NCBI RefSeq assembly: GCF_017639855.1
Contig: NZ_CP072115.1
Location: forward strand, 1,426,001-1,490,000
DNA length: 64,000 nucleotides
Direction of reading: 5' to 3'
From: Streptococcus sp. zg-86
Lineage (GTDB): Bacteria > Bacillota > Bacilli > Lactobacillales > Streptococcaceae
The position numbers and the translations under genes are program-made. Within the stretch, counting starts at the first letter, position 1, and each line of letters opens with the position of its first letter. This document shows positions 16,706-28,061 of this stretch, one piece after another. The notes under the pieces were generated by a model. The model had not been told where the DNA came from, made no database searches, and saw only the letters and a program-made list of their open reading frames with translations.

Positions 16706-18505
16706 TTATTTTGACTTATAATGGTAGTCAGGAATCGCTAGCCAACGCTTTTTAAATTCACGAACAACTTGTTTTGGTTCGCGATTTCGTGAAAAGAGCC
16801 CCTTGTGATTTCCTTTCACACGAATCAACATCACGTTTGTTTCAAAATCAGCAAAATTCCAAACCTGTTCTCCAACTAAATTTGAAATTTCATCAAATAC
16901 ACCATGATTCATCGTATAGTAGTCAATTTGATATCCTTCTGTATAGGGAATGTCCCACATTGAATGCAAGCCAGGCAAGGTATCTGCTCCGTACTCAGTA
17001 ATGAGGATTGGCTTATCTGGATACAAGGATTGCCACCTTAACAATTCTTCTCGAAGACCTTTTTCTGCTTTGGATAAATCGCCATGATGAACATACCAAC
17101 CATAATAGCGATTCAAGGAAATCACATCTACTAAATCCATAACCTGATCCTTATCAGGAGTTGCCATCATAATGTTCACCAATGTAACTGGTCTATGTTG
17201 CGGGTCTGTTTCTCTCATGCGCTCAATGAGGGGTTTAAAGTAAGCCCTTGCTCCGTCCTCATGACTGGCAGGCTCATTTGCAACAACCCACATCACAACT
17301 GACGGATGATTTTTATCTCGTGCAATCAACTCATCAATGACCTGTTCGTGCGCTTCTTTTGTCTGCATCAGCTCCCATGTATTGCGTTGCTTTTCACCAT
17401 CTCCTAGTAAGTCTAATGCCGCACTGAATTGCTGGAATAATCCAACAGCTGGAACTTCATCAATCACGACAATTCCCATTCTATCCGCTAAACGCATCAT
17501 CTCCTCAGAATAAGGATAGTGCGATGTGCGGAATGAATTGGCCCCAATTTCTTTTAACAAATTCAAATCAATCAGATTCGCAGCTTCATTTAAGCCACGA
17601 CCGTTGATATAGGTATCTTCATGCTTTCCGAATCCTTTAAAATAAAATGGTTTCTGGTTGATAAAGAACTGGCCGTTTTCAACTTTGACACTACGTATTC
17701 CAAACGATTCTGTATAGGTATCTACCAGTTCACCTTTCTCCCATAACTCTACACGTACGCTATAGAGATAAGCATCTAGCACCTCCCAAAGGCGAGGGGA
17801 TTGAATGTGAAGTTGACCATTTTCAAGCCTTCCAACTACTTTTTTATCCTCAGCAAAAATAGTCATTCGCACCTCTTCTACAGGTGTGACACTTTGAACG
17901 TCTACTTTGACTACAGCTTCTGATAAGTCTTCTGACAATTGAGTTGTAACGATGATATCTTTTATATGATTTTTAGGACGAGTATAGAGATGGACATTGC
18001 GATGAATGCCCGCATAATTGTAAAAATCAAAATTCTCAAGCACTTTTTTCCGAACAGAACCATCTTCTTGCACTTCTTCAACATAATTTCCAACAGGCAA
18101 GGTTGTGTAGTTCAATTCATTATTGACACAAACAGTCAGGCGGATTGTTTCTTCCTGATAGAGTTCTTCTGGGACAACAAACTCAAATGGTGTAAATCCA
18201 CCTTTATGCTCACCCAAGAATTGCCCATTCACGTAGATTGCACCATGATGAGTCACCGATCCAAAACGAATCACCAATTCCTCTTTGCTGTCAAGACGAG
18301 GAACAGAAAACTCTGTTTCATACCAGTTGTCACCAATATAAGATCGTTTGTCTTTATCAACTACAACATCATTAAAAGATGTCGGAACCACCATGACCTC
18401 ATTCGTTGAAAGCACTTCTTGCGGAGAATGAGCACCCTGCATGAAGCGCCAAACACCATTTAAACTATGAACCGCTCTTGATTTTGTACTAATAGGATAT
18501 AACAT
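16706..18505 (-). CDS. uidA: Beta-glucuronidase (GH2)
   Basis: A 599-residue glycoside hydrolase family 2 protein: sugar-binding jelly roll (about 10–180), immunoglobulin-like domain (about 182–275) and catalytic barrel (about 280–590). The acid/base glutamate is E411 in VVANEP and the nucleophile E504 in ITEYGADTLPG. The Asn-x-Lys signature that holds the glucuronate carboxylate is seen in GNHKGLFSRNREPK. These point to true beta-glucuronidase rather than galactosidase. No signal peptide is present, so it cleaves glucuronides after import by the symporter encoded two genes upstream. It precedes gntR by 45 bp. Confidence 0.95.
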   Translation of the reverse strand: MLYPISTKSRAVHSLNGVWRFMQGAHSPQEVLSTNEVMVVPTSFNDVVVDKDKRSYIGDNWYETEFSVPRLDSKEELVIRFGSVTHHGAIYVNGQFLGEHKGGFTPFEFVVPEELYQEETIRLTVCVNNELNYTTLPVGNYVEEVQEDGSVRKKVLENFDFYNYAGIHRNVHLYTRPKNHIKDIIVTTQLSEDLSEAVVKVDVQSVTPVEEVRMTIFAEDKKVVGRLENGQLHIQSPRLWEVLDAYLYSVRVELWEKGELVDTYTESFGIRSVKVENGQFFINQKPFYFKGFGKHEDTYINGRGLNEAANLIDLNLLKEIGANSFRTSHYPYSEEMMRLADRMGIVVIDEVPAVGLFQQFSAALDLLGDGEKQRNTWELMQTKEAHEQVIDELIARDKNHPSVVMWVVANEPASHEDGARAYFKPLIERMRETDPQHRPVTLVNIMMATPDKDQVMDLVDVISLNRYYGWYVHHGDLSKAEKGLREELLRWQSLYPDKPILITEYGADTLPGLHSMWDIPYTEGYQIDYYTMNHGVFDEISNLVGEQVWNFADFETNVMLIRVKGNHKGLFSRNREPKQVVREFKKRWLAIPDYHYKSK

Positions 18506-18522
18506 CGTTACCTTCTTTCTTT

Positions 18523-19551
18523 TTATCTTTTTATTTCATAGGAGTCATGAGCCAACAAGTGCTGAATATCTGAAGGAGTAATCATGTTGACATCTCCTTC
18601 TATCGTATGCTTAAAGACAAAACTTGCCATGGCTGTATCCAAGACTTGCTGTCCTTCTTGACCCATTAAACAACCATAAATAATTCCTGCTGTAAAAGCA
18701 TCTCCTGTTCCAACACGATCCAAGACTTGAATCGTTTCTTTTTCCGTTTCATACAGGGTTTGACCCTCATATAAGAATCCTTTTAATTTATACTCATTCG
18801 AATAGCCCATTTCGCGCTGGGTAAAGGCAATCGCATCCAATTGATAGCGTTTTTCAATTGCTGCTAGAACTGTCAGCAAATCCTCTTTATTTTCATATGG
18901 TGGTTTTAGCTGTAGTTCATCTTTCAAATCACGACCAGTTTCATCCAAGAGTAAAATAGGCTCCAAACCGATACAAACATTAGCCAGTTCAATGAGAGGA
19001 GCTAATTTCTCTCTTGCTTCGGCAAAGGAATTCCATAGACTTGCCCTATAGTTCAAATCAAATGAAATTTTTACCCCTTTTTCTTGGGCCATTTTCATCA
19101 ATCGGTAGGCCAATTCATAGGTGTCATCATTCAAGGCTGCTGTGATACCACTCACGTGAAACCAATCTACTTGATCAAAGACTCCTTCTAATGGATAATC
19201 AGGATAGGTTGCCTGTGAAAAAGAAGAAAACTCCCGATCATAAATCACCTGACTAGCACGAACAGAAAAACCTTTTTGATAATAATAGAGTCCCAAGCGC
19301 CCTTTGTGCTTAATCAGATAGTGTTGCTCAATTTGACGAGCAAATAAGAAATGCTCTGCCATTTTTCCAAGCTCATTATCAGGAATCGCTGAAATCAATG
19401 ACGTTTTATGTCCTAACTGAGCCAGGGTTGCAAGTACATTTAATTCCGATCCTCCGAATTGACATTCCAAACAACTAGCCTGAAGCATTGTCTGATAATT
19501 TGGTGGAGATAAGCGCAATAATATTTCGCCCAAACCTACTACTTTCTTCAT
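18523..19551 (-). CDS. kdgK: 2-keto-3-deoxygluconate kinase
   Basis: A 342-residue PfkB-family sugar kinase. The N-terminal substrate motif is FGGSELNVLATLAQLG and the C-terminal ATP/catalytic motif is DRVGTGDAFTAG (base D284). In this operon it phosphorylates KDG, the product of UxuA, to KDPG, the substrate of KdgA. It lies 66 bp after the symporter gene and 17 bp before uidA. Confidence 0.94.
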   Translation of the reverse strand: MKKVVGLGEILLRLSPPNYQTMLQASCLECQFGGSELNVLATLAQLGHKTSLISAIPDNELGKMAEHFLFARQIEQHYLIKHKGRLGLYYYQKGFSVRASQVIYDREFSSFSQATYPDYPLEGVFDQVDWFHVSGITAALNDDTYELAYRLMKMAQEKGVKISFDLNYRASLWNSFAEAREKLAPLIELANVCIGLEPILLLDETGRDLKDELQLKPPYENKEDLLTVLAAIEKRYQLDAIAFTQREMGYSNEYKLKGFLYEGQTLYETEKETIQVLDRVGTGDAFTAGIIYGCLMGQEGQQVLDTAMASFVFKHTIEGDVNMITPSDIQHLLAHDSYEIKR

Positions 19552-19617
19552 TTCTTAGCCTCCTGAAAAAATTAGCCCAGCTTATCATTGCCAGGCTATC
19601 ATTATTCTAATAGTCTC

Positions 19618-21162
19618 TTATTTTTCCTCAACGTCATATTTAGTGACATCGACATAATCCATATCTGATAGCGGTACATTTTTCGCAATCGCTTGGACTC
19701 GTTCTTCGTCTTTTGCTGCTTTCATGACATGAATTTTCTCTTGAACTTGTGCCATCGTCACTTGATCCAATGTATAGAACTTCATAAGGAATAAGGAAAT
19801 CAACAGCATCGCTGCTGGTACAAACACAAGCAAGGTAATAATTGCACCTTTTAAGGCTGGTGACAATGGCGTTTCTGCTGTCGGATATGCCTTTGCAAAA
19901 CCAATTCCTGCCAAGACAAAACCAACTACCATTGGAGCAAATGAAGAAGCAATCGAATCTGTCAATGAGAAGATTGTTCCAATCATTCCGGATACATAAC
20001 GGCCTGAAACAGATGTCTCATAGTCAGAAATATCTGCCCCCATTGTCAAGACTAGTCCAGAAGGTGCTGTTGCAAATGACCGCAACGCATACAAAACAAC
20101 AAATGCTACACTGTATAGATTCCATTTCACGAAATCGAGTGAACCAGGACCTCCAAAATAGAGTAAGGTTCCAAGTAGAATCATCACGACAATCCCAATC
20201 TGCAAGGAAGTAACGTAGGCTTTACGCAGACCTTTTTTCCGTGCAAGAGTTGCAGCTGAAACAATGACAAGAATATTTGGAATCACCATCAAGCCAGAAA
20301 TAGCACCTGAAAGAGCATAATTTCCAAATAAAATACCGAACAACATAACAACAACAACAGAATCACTAAATAATTGAGCAACAAATTTTACAAGGGCTGC
20401 TGAAATCGATAGGACTTGCAATGGACGATTGCCTTTGATGATTTTCCAATAATCTTTGAGGGTTGTTTTCTGTGTTTTTTCTTCACCCAAACCAAAGTAT
20501 TTTTTATTATCTTTTTGCCAAATACCAATAACTGATAAGACTGCTAGCACTGCAGAAATACTAATAACACCCAGCATCAACTCTGCAAAGAAGCCTTCTG
20601 TAAATCCTCCATGTTTTGGAACAAGATAGCTTGAAATCACAATTTGACTACCTGAAAAAAGAATAGCAGACATGATTCCATCCACAATATTAAAGATTGG
20701 ACGTTGCTTTGGATCATTGGTAAGAGCTGTTTGACCTGCTTTAGTAATCGTCTGTTGCAAAGAATAGCCAATTTTGTGAATAAGCAAAGCGACAATAAAC
20801 AAAGGCATTGTCATCGCACTTCCAAAATGATGAATATTGAACAAGAACACAAACGATAGAGCGGTAATAATATTCCCCAATACTAGGATAGGACGATATT
20901 TCCCAAATTTAGTATCCGTCTTATCAATCAAAACACCAATCGCAGGATCAATAAATCCATCAAAAATACGAATATACCCCATCAATTGACTAACAAATAA
21001 AACAGCTAGTCCTAGGACACCCGTTGAAAAATACGTTACAAAACTAAAAGCTACTAGATAAATATTTGTAGATGTATTGTTGGTCGCAAATAAAATAATT
21101 TGCCACAATTTTGCACGATTATAGGTCACATCAGCTGTTCTTTGTTCAACTGTTTTGTCCAT
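19618..21162 (-). CDS. GPH-family glucuronide:cation symporter
   Basis: A 514-residue integral membrane protein with about 12 hydrophobic segments and the GPH (MFS_2) layout. It has the family stretch DGFIDPAIGVLIDKTDTKFGKYRP in the loop after segment 2, which contains the conserved aspartate/glycine/arginine pattern, and it lacks a PTS IIA-like tail. In this context it probably brings in glucuronides with Na+ or H+, as UidB-type carriers do. It is the first gene of a unit with kdgK, uidA and gntR, driven by the promoter at 21203–21256. Confidence 0.88.
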   Translation of the reverse strand: MDKTVEQRTADVTYNRAKLWQIILFATNNTSTNIYLVAFSFVTYFSTGVLGLAVLFVSQLMGYIRIFDGFIDPAIGVLIDKTDTKFGKYRPILVLGNIITALSFVFLFNIHHFGSAMTMPLFIVALLIHKIGYSLQQTITKAGQTALTNDPKQRPIFNIVDGIMSAILFSGSQIVISSYLVPKHGGFTEGFFAELMLGVISISAVLAVLSVIGIWQKDNKKYFGLGEEKTQKTTLKDYWKIIKGNRPLQVLSISAALVKFVAQLFSDSVVVVMLFGILFGNYALSGAISGLMVIPNILVIVSAATLARKKGLRKAYVTSLQIGIVVMILLGTLLYFGGPGSLDFVKWNLYSVAFVVLYALRSFATAPSGLVLTMGADISDYETSVSGRYVSGMIGTIFSLTDSIASSFAPMVVGFVLAGIGFAKAYPTAETPLSPALKGAIITLLVFVPAAMLLISLFLMKFYTLDQVTMAQVQEKIHVMKAAKDEERVQAIAKNVPLSDMDYVDVTKYDVEEK

Positions 21163-21202
21163 TTGAAAATCTCCTATTTTCTATATTTTTCCACAACATT
21201 AT

Positions 21203-21256
21203 TTGAAAGCGCTTTTGTTGTACCTTTATTGTATAATTCATCTGATGTTTTGTCAA
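21203..21256 (-). promoter_or_regulatory. Symporter-operon promoter with the same spacer operator and a cre-like site
   Basis: On the minus strand: TTGACA (21251–21256), 17-bp spacer AAACATCAGATGAATTA, TACAAT (21228–21233). The spacer carries CATCAGATGAATT, an incomplete copy of the palindrome in the kdgA promoter. A cre-like site TTGAAAGCGCTTTTG (21203–21217) lies downstream of the -10. The architecture is the same as at 15826–15878. Confidence 0.85.
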
Positions 21257-21335
21257 CAATTTTTGCGTATTTTTTCTAAAAAAGGCATTTTTAGGGAAAA
21301 ACAAGCTAAAATACATCTGATAATTAACAAAAATA

Positions 21336-21363
21336 GGTCAGAGGACTTTCAAGTCTTCTGACC
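21336..21363 (-). terminator. Terminator of the murA–epuA–endA–GNAT unit
   Basis: On the minus strand, GGTCAGA and GACTT pair with AGTC and TCTGACC around a very short loop. TATTTTTG follows. Confidence 0.85.
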
Positions 21364-21377
21364 ACTTCCTTCTCATA

Positions 21378-21839
21378 TTATAAATCTCGTCTATACGAAT
21401 ACCCTTTTTCTGTCTCCCTTTGAATCTCAAATCCGCAAGCAGTAAAACATTTCTGGGAAGCGTAGTTCCCCTTATAGATTTCCCTGACATGTAGTGCAGA
21501 ATAGCCTCGTTTTTTGGCCTCTGCGACTAGAGCTTGAACAATCTTTTTCCCAAGTCCTTGTCCCCGATAGGCTGAATCCCCAATCACAATTGGCAAATCA
21601 TTCTGTGAAAAGGTGACATCGCCAATTGCCTTCCAGTCCGTTTCCTCTTGAACTTCAATCGTATAGAGCTCACCTACCTGATCCAAGTAAGCATACATTC
21701 GCTGTAATTTTTCAAGACTGTAGCTTTCCCTCACTCCATCTACAAGATAAACCACTTCTTGATTCTGATACCAAGTAAGAGCTTCGCTATCATTTGGTTT
21801 ACCACGCCTTAAGCGCAGTTTTTCTTCAATCTCAATCAT
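21378..21839 (-). CDS. GNAT-family N-acetyltransferase
   Basis: A 153-residue acetyltransferase. The acetyl-CoA loop is AYRGQGLGKKIVQALVAEA (about 97–115) and the C-terminal strand-helix is NYASQKCFTACGFEIQ. Its substrate cannot be told. An AGGAG site precedes the ATG and it lies 8 bp after endA, so it ends the murA–epuA–endA transcript just before a strong terminator. Confidence 0.85.
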   Translation of the reverse strand: MIEIEEKLRLRRGKPNDSEALTWYQNQEVVYLVDGVRESYSLEKLQRMYAYLDQVGELYTIEVQEETDWKAIGDVTFSQNDLPIVIGDSAYRGQGLGKKIVQALVAEAKKRGYSALHVREIYKGNYASQKCFTACGFEIQRETEKGYSYRRDL

Positions 21840-21847
21840 CTCATCTC

Positions 21848-22678
21848 CTACTGGTTAAGATGAATCTTCCCACTGTAATAATCAATAATTAAACCTTGCT
21901 GGACATTTGGGACAAAAACATTAAACTCCAGACTGCCGTCTGCTGCTTTCGCTTCCAAATGACTTCCTACTGGCACTAAATCTTCCTGCGATTGATAGAT
22001 CAATGTCACTCGATACCGTACCCGTTTATTTTGATCTAAGGCTCTACGTATCTGTGTTTCAAAATAATTTTGACCTGTCGCATCTGGGCGATTGGATTGG
22101 TTGGACCACGCAGTCTGGACGGCTATATTTTTAGGGTTACTGGTTGAAGCATCGTACCCTTTTAACCCACCAACTAAGGAATAAGCTAATAAGTGCCCTC
22201 TATCAATGGCATGGTTGTATTCCCCTTCTAAATGCCTTACTTGGTGCCAACCAGCTGGCTTCCAATTGGTTGGACCATTTCCAGTTTCTTCACGCTTTTG
22301 ATACTGACGGGTTGCCTTACTTAAAAGAGCATTTGCGACAGTTGGTACCAGTTTCCCCTGCGCAGTCTTAGTTCGATTATCTGCATAAGGAGCGCTCGCT
22401 ACAGAGGCGTCCAAATCAGTTTGATTGCCATTGACAATGAAAGCACCTGCTCCGTTGTAGACAAGGTCAGCTCCCAACTGGACCCGTACTGTATCCGTCA
22501 AAACGGAACGTGCTAGCTCTTCTGAAGGCCTAGATGTAGCGGTTTCTACTCTAGTAACTGGTCGATGAGATACGGTCGAAGGTTCTTCTGCCCAAAAATA
22601 ACCACCAGCCACCAGTAAGAGTGTGATCACTAGGCTAGCTAGACTCATACTCTGTTTTTTTGTTTTTTTCCTTGCCAT
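21848..22678 (-). CDS. endA: Membrane-anchored DNA/RNA non-specific endonuclease
   Basis: A 276-residue beta-beta-alpha-metal nuclease. The N-terminus is a basic stretch plus one hydrophobic segment (about 11–30), serving as membrane anchor with the catalytic part outside. The catalytic motif [13 protein letters not shown] begins at 159, with H162 as general base. Mg-binding asparagines lie in QTAWSNQSN (about 188–196). In pneumococcus EndA degrades one DNA strand during transformation and breaks down neutrophil nets. The order murA–epuA–endA is as in pneumococcus (recalled). Confidence 0.93.
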   Translation of the reverse strand: MARKKTKKQSMSLASLVITLLLVAGGYFWAEEPSTVSHRPVTRVETATSRPSEELARSVLTDTVRVQLGADLVYNGAGAFIVNGNQTDLDASVASAPYADNRTKTAQGKLVPTVANALLSKATRQYQKREETGNGPTNWKPAGWHQVRHLEGEYNHAIDRGHLLAYSLVGGLKGYDASTSNPKNIAVQTAWSNQSNRPDATGQNYFETQIRRALDQNKRVRYRVTLIYQSQEDLVPVGSHLEAKAADGSLEFNVFVPNVQQGLIIDYYSGKIHLNQ

Positions 22679-22708
22679 ATTACTCCTAACAAAATCTACA
22701 GTGAAAGA

Positions 22709-22730
22709 GGCTGAACCATCGTACTCAGCC
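22709..22730 (-). terminator. Weak stem-loop between epuA and endA
   Basis: GGCTGA…TCAGCC stem followed on the minus strand by TCTTTC. The T-run is poor, so it may only lower read-through into endA. It resembles the stronger hairpin at 24654–24684. Confidence 0.4.
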
Positions 22731-22814
22731 TACTCATCTTCTTAACTTGAACTGTTTTCTATTTTAATGGCTGAACCAAACCAGCCTATCCTAGAACATG
22801 GCAGTCACTGATGA

Positions 22815-23009
22815 CTACTTTCCTGTAAATTTACCAATCAATTCCTGCCATTTTTCAGGGGATAAAATAGCCCAAATATTGCTACCATCTCCAATGACAC
22901 CATAACCAACCATGAGTCCAATTGCAAAAATAATCAGTGCCAAAAGAATAACAAAGAGAATCAATAGTATTTGATTGCCAACAAAACGTAGATTTTCTTT
23001 TTGATCCAT
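22815..23009 (-). CDS. epuA: EpuA-like small membrane protein
   Basis: A 64-residue protein with one long hydrophobic segment (about 12–38: NQILLILFVILLALIIFAIG) and a short polar C-terminal tail. It matches the EpuA protein found between murA and endA in streptococci; database entries often label it an RNA polymerase beta-subunit-like protein. Its ATG directly follows the murA stop codon, so translation is probably coupled. Biochemical function is unknown to me. Confidence 0.85.
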   Translation of the reverse strand: MDQKENLRFVGNQILLILFVILLALIIFAIGLMVGYGVIGDGSNIWAILSPEKWQELIGKFTGK

Positions 23010-24284
23010 CTATTTTTCTCCATTAATGCGTTCAATATCTGCCCCTAAGGCAGCCAATTTCTCATGGAAACGGTAATACCCACGATCCAAATGTGTTAAT
23101 TTTCCGACAGTTGTCACACCTTCGGCTACTAACCCTGTCAGAATAAGAGCAGCACTGGCTCTCAAATCTGTTGACATGACTTCTGCTCCCTGAAGCGTAT
23201 TACCACCGGTAATAATAGCCGTATCACGTAAAATATCTGAGTGCAAATCCATCCGACGCAACTCTTCCAAATGCTGAAAACGATTTTCGAAAACTGTCTC
23301 AATCATGGTTGATTCACCCTTAGCCACAGCCATTAATGCTGTAAACTGAGCCTGCATATCAGTCGGAAAACCTGGATGTGGTAAGGTCTTGACTGTCACA
23401 GGTTTCAATTGTTCCACAGATGACCGAACGCGAATCCCCTCGTCTTCCTCCCTGACATCAATACCCATTTCCTGCATTTTAGAAATCAAGGGACGATTAT
23501 GCTCCCAAATCGCATCTTTAACTAAGACATCTCCACCAGTCATGGCTGCTGCAACCATAAAGGTTCCTGCCTCAATTCGGTCTTGAACAACCTGGTGTTC
23601 TGCTCCATGTAGACTAGATACCCCCTTGATACTAATCGTTTCCGTTCCTGCTCCCTTGACTTTGGCTCCCATTTTATTGAGGAAAATTGCTAAATCAACA
23701 ATTTCAGGCTCCCGCGCCGCATTTTCAATGACCGTAGTCCCCTCAGCTAGGGTAGCTGCCATCATGAGGTTTTGGGTTGCTCCCACACTTGGAAAATCCA
23801 TGTAGAGATGGGTTCCTTTCAAGCGCTCAGCTCTTGCTTCAAGATAACCCGCACGCTGATGAATCTCTGCTCCCATTGCTTCCAAACCTTTTAAATGCAA
23901 ATCAATCGGACGACTACCAATCGTGCAACCCCCAGGCATGGACACCTTGGCATAGCCATTGCGAGCTAAGATAGGGCCCAATACAACGATAGAAGCCCTC
24001 ATTTGATTGACATATTTATAGGGCGCTTCGCTTCCCAATTCGCCTTGTGCATCAACCAAAATCTCTTTCTTGTCTTGATCAAATGCAACCCTTACTCCTA
24101 GCCCATCAACCACACGATTCATGGTGAACACATCCGACAAAATCGGCACATGTAGCAAACGTGACTGCCCCTCACTCGCTAAGATTGCTGCAGCTAATAA
24201 GGGCAAAACTGCATTCTTAGCCCCTTCAATGGTCACTTCACCTTTAAGGCGAGTTTTCCCACCTCTGACAATAATTTTATCCAT
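23010..24284 (-). CDS. murA: UDP-N-acetylglucosamine 1-carboxyvinyltransferase
   Basis: A 424-residue EPSP-synthase-fold enzyme that transfers enolpyruvate from PEP to UDP-GlcNAc, the first committed step of peptidoglycan synthesis. The substrate-binding lysine-asparagine pair is at 23–24 (EGAKNAVLP) and the active-site cysteine, the fosfomycin target, is C120 in [15 protein letters not shown]. Streptococci often carry two MurA paralogues; which one this is cannot be settled here. It leads the operon murA–epuA–endA. Confidence 0.95.
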   Translation of the reverse strand: MDKIIVRGGKTRLKGEVTIEGAKNAVLPLLAAAILASEGQSRLLHVPILSDVFTMNRVVDGLGVRVAFDQDKKEILVDAQGELGSEAPYKYVNQMRASIVVLGPILARNGYAKVSMPGGCTIGSRPIDLHLKGLEAMGAEIHQRAGYLEARAERLKGTHLYMDFPSVGATQNLMMAATLAEGTTVIENAAREPEIVDLAIFLNKMGAKVKGAGTETISIKGVSSLHGAEHQVVQDRIEAGTFMVAAAMTGGDVLVKDAIWEHNRPLISKMQEMGIDVREEDEGIRVRSSVEQLKPVTVKTLPHPGFPTDMQAQFTALMAVAKGESTMIETVFENRFQHLEELRRMDLHSDILRDTAIITGGNTLQGAEVMSTDLRASAALILTGLVAEGVTTVGKLTHLDRGYYRFHEKLAALGADIERINGEK

Positions 24285-24357
24285 TTTTATTTCCTTTTAC
24301 TACTATCTGCTCATCCAAAAGGAAAGCTGATTCCGTTTCTACTTTTTTAATGTCCTT

Positions 24358-24588
24358 CTAGCGGAGAACTTCTGTTAGATTGCGGCTAATGGATAAGACA
24401 TCCAAAAAGAAAGCAGAGACCAAGTAGCCTAACGCAATCGCCACAAATACAATGAATAGTTGAATTTTCTTTTGATTTTCTGCCGTCCCTTTTACCAACT
24501 TCGACCAATCGACTACTGACAACAATAAGTAATGGGCAAGGTAGATAAATAAAAGATGACTACAAACCGTTACCAATGATTTAACCAT
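24358..24588 (-). CDS. DUF1146-family small membrane protein
   Basis: A 76-residue protein with two hydrophobic segments (about 3–22 and 41–65) joined by a basic loop (DWSKLVKGTAENQKKIQLF), matching the DUF1146/YwzB pattern usually found between the ATP synthase operon and murA. Function is unknown. Start chosen at the first ATG consistent with family length. An extended -10 lies only 6 nt upstream of that ATG, so the message may begin at the start codon. Confidence 0.8.
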   Translation of the reverse strand: MVKSLVTVCSHLLFIYLAHYLLLSVVDWSKLVKGTAENQKKIQLFIVFVAIALGYLVSAFFLDVLSISRNLTEVLR

Positions 24589-24594
24589 GCTTTC

Positions 24595-24603
24595 ATTATA
24601 CCA
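24595..24603 (-). promoter_or_regulatory. Extended -10 directly before the DUF1146 start codon
   Basis: TGG-TATAAT (24595–24603 on the minus strand) followed by GAAAGC and then ATG. With a normal distance of 6–7 nt to the start site, transcription would begin on or next to the ATG. Confidence 0.55.
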
Positions 24604-24653
24604 AAAATTTCTAAAAATTCGTATTTTGAAAAACATCCTGTCTACTCGAGCAT

Positions 24654-24684
24654 GAAAAAGAGGCTGAGCCAAAAGTGCCCAGCC
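24654..24684 (-). terminator. Terminator downstream of the ATP synthase operon
   Basis: On the minus strand GGCTGGGC-ACTTTT-GGCTCAGCC (24662–24684) is followed by TCTTTTTC. It lies beyond a structured repeat that follows atpC. Confidence 0.75.
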
Positions 24685-24701
24685 CCGATTCCTTTATAGA
24701 T

Positions 24702-24935
24702 TTAACAGTTTGACGCATATCAATAGTCAAGGGAGTGACTATTGATACCTGAGCCTAGAAATTCAAAAGCGAGGACTGTCGGCTTTGTAAAACGTTGATA
24801 AATCAACATTCTACAAACTGCGTCAACCTTGCGGGGTAAGAGTAAACGAATCCAGTAGATTCGTTTAGCCCGAACCTAGAAATAAAGGAGTGAGGATAAT
24901 CGATTTCTGCGAAATACCGATTTTTGTCTCACTCC
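24702..24935. repeat. Family C repeat after atpC, ending in a long hairpin
   Basis: The part 24702–24830 aligns with 53871–53980 (shared TAACAGTTT, CATATCAAT, ATTGATACCT, GTTTGTAAAACG). The end, 24887–24935, forms GGAGTGAG…CTCACTCC with an inner GATTTC…GAAAT stem, the same hairpin as at 39264, 53991 and 61961. A further hairpin ACGAATC…GATTCGT lies at about 24846–24864. No gene is present in this gap. Confidence 0.65.
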
Positions 24936-24961
24936 CTTTACAGTATTCATTTCTTCTACGA

Positions 24962-25378
24962 TTACTTTTGACCAACACGAATCCGATTAATCGCCCGTTG
25001 GAGGGCAATGGCTGCCCGTCTTTCCATATCAATATTCTGTGCATGCTGGGCTTCTTCTAGCTCTCTTTCAGCTCGAAGTTTCGCACGCTCGGCACGACTG
25101 ACATCAATATCACGATCCCGTTCAGCCGAATCAGATACAATGGTAATCAAATCTTTTGAAATTTCAATAATACCGCCATTGACCGCAATCCAATCCACAT
25201 GATTTTCATCATCGATCCGGCGCACCTTGATCTCATCAATCGCTAGCACAGCAATCAATTCAACGTGCCCAGGATAAATCCCTAGCTCGCCTTCCGTTGT
25301 TCGAACGAGTACGAAAGCCGCATGGTGATCATACCGAATACCGTCTGGCGTTACAATTTGTACGGTCATTTGTGCCAT
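24962..25378 (-). CDS. atpC: ATP synthase epsilon subunit
   Basis: A 138-residue F1 central-stalk subunit. The N-terminal beta-sandwich ([10 protein letters not shown]…[18 protein letters not shown]) is followed by a two-helix hairpin rich in Arg, Glu and Ala (about 90–135). It couples rotation to the gamma subunit and can restrain ATP hydrolysis. Last gene of the atpEBFHAGDC operon, 9 bp after atpD. Confidence 0.96.
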   Translation of the reverse strand: MAQMTVQIVTPDGIRYDHHAAFVLVRTTEGELGIYPGHVELIAVLAIDEIKVRRIDDENHVDWIAVNGGIIEISKDLITIVSDSAERDRDIDVSRAERAKLRAERELEEAQHAQNIDMERRAAIALQRAINRIRVGQK

Positions 25379-25387
25379 AAAACACCT

Positions 25388-27110
<1,723 letters not shown>

Positions 27111-27173
27111 ACACTCTGTAGCTTTCTCCTACTCTTCAAGAAAGCTGAAAAATACTAACTACTCTTGAATCAT

Positions 27174-28049
27174 CTAGTCAAGAGCGCTTGCTCCTGCTAC
27201 GATTTCTGTAATTTCCTGTGTAATTGCTGCCTGACGCGCCCGATTGTAACGAATGGTCAACTCATCAATCACACTCTTAGCATTATCTGTTGCTGTCTGC
27301 ATGGCTACCATACCCGCAGCATTCTCAGCCGTTTTAGCGTCTAAAATCGCACCATATATCGTTGATTCTGCATATTGTGTCAAGAGTTGTCCCAAAAGCG
27401 CATCCCTACTTGGTTCCAGTTCAAAGGTAGCCGTATAGCCATCTGCCTCATTGTGATCCAAATCTTCGACTGGTAACATCTGCTGTACACGCACTTGACG
27501 ACTCAAACTATTTATATGGTGATTGTAGCAGACATACAATTCATCAAAAATCTCGTTTTTATACATCTCAACAGATTTTGAAATGATTTTCTGAACATCA
27601 TCAAAACTTGGATTGTCCGCTAAGCCACGCAATTCGAAGATTGGTTGAATGCCTCTTGCTCGAAAGAAATCCGCTCCCATGCCACCGATAGCAATGATTT
27701 CATACTCATCCTTGCTAGTATGGTCCTGCTCAATCATTTCCATAACAGCCTTGAGAATCATCGCATTGTAGCTCCCCTTCAAACCACTATCAGAGGTAAT
27801 CACAATATAGCCTGATTTTTGGATTGGCCGACGAATCAACATAGGGTTGGTCGAGCCTTCCATCAATTCACCACGGAGCAAGTCTGTCGTAATTTTCCGA
27901 ACCTTGCTAGCATAAATCTGAAAGGACTTTGCCAATTGCTCTGATTTAGCTAGTTTGGCAGCCGATACCATCTGCATCGCACCTGTGATTTGACTGGTTT
28001 TCTTTGTAGAGGCAATTTTTGTTTTTATTTCATTGAGAGAACCTGCCAT
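27174..28049 (-). CDS. atpG: ATP synthase gamma subunit
   Basis: A 291-residue rotor shaft of F1. The N-terminal helix [20 protein letters not shown] and the C-terminal helix with [21 protein letters not shown] are the two arms of the coiled coil, with a Rossmann-like domain between. It lies 12 bp after atpA and 379 bp before atpD, the gap being occupied by repeats. Confidence 0.96.
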   Translation of the reverse strand: MAGSLNEIKTKIASTKKTSQITGAMQMVSAAKLAKSEQLAKSFQIYASKVRKITTDLLRGELMEGSTNPMLIRRPIQKSGYIVITSDSGLKGSYNAMILKAVMEMIEQDHTSKDEYEIIAIGGMGADFFRARGIQPIFELRGLADNPSFDDVQKIISKSVEMYKNEIFDELYVCYNHHINSLSRQVRVQQMLPVEDLDHNEADGYTATFELEPSRDALLGQLLTQYAESTIYGAILDAKTAENAAGMVAMQTATDNAKSVIDELTIRYNRARQAAITQEITEIVAGASALD

Positions 28050-28061
28050 AACACTTCTCCT

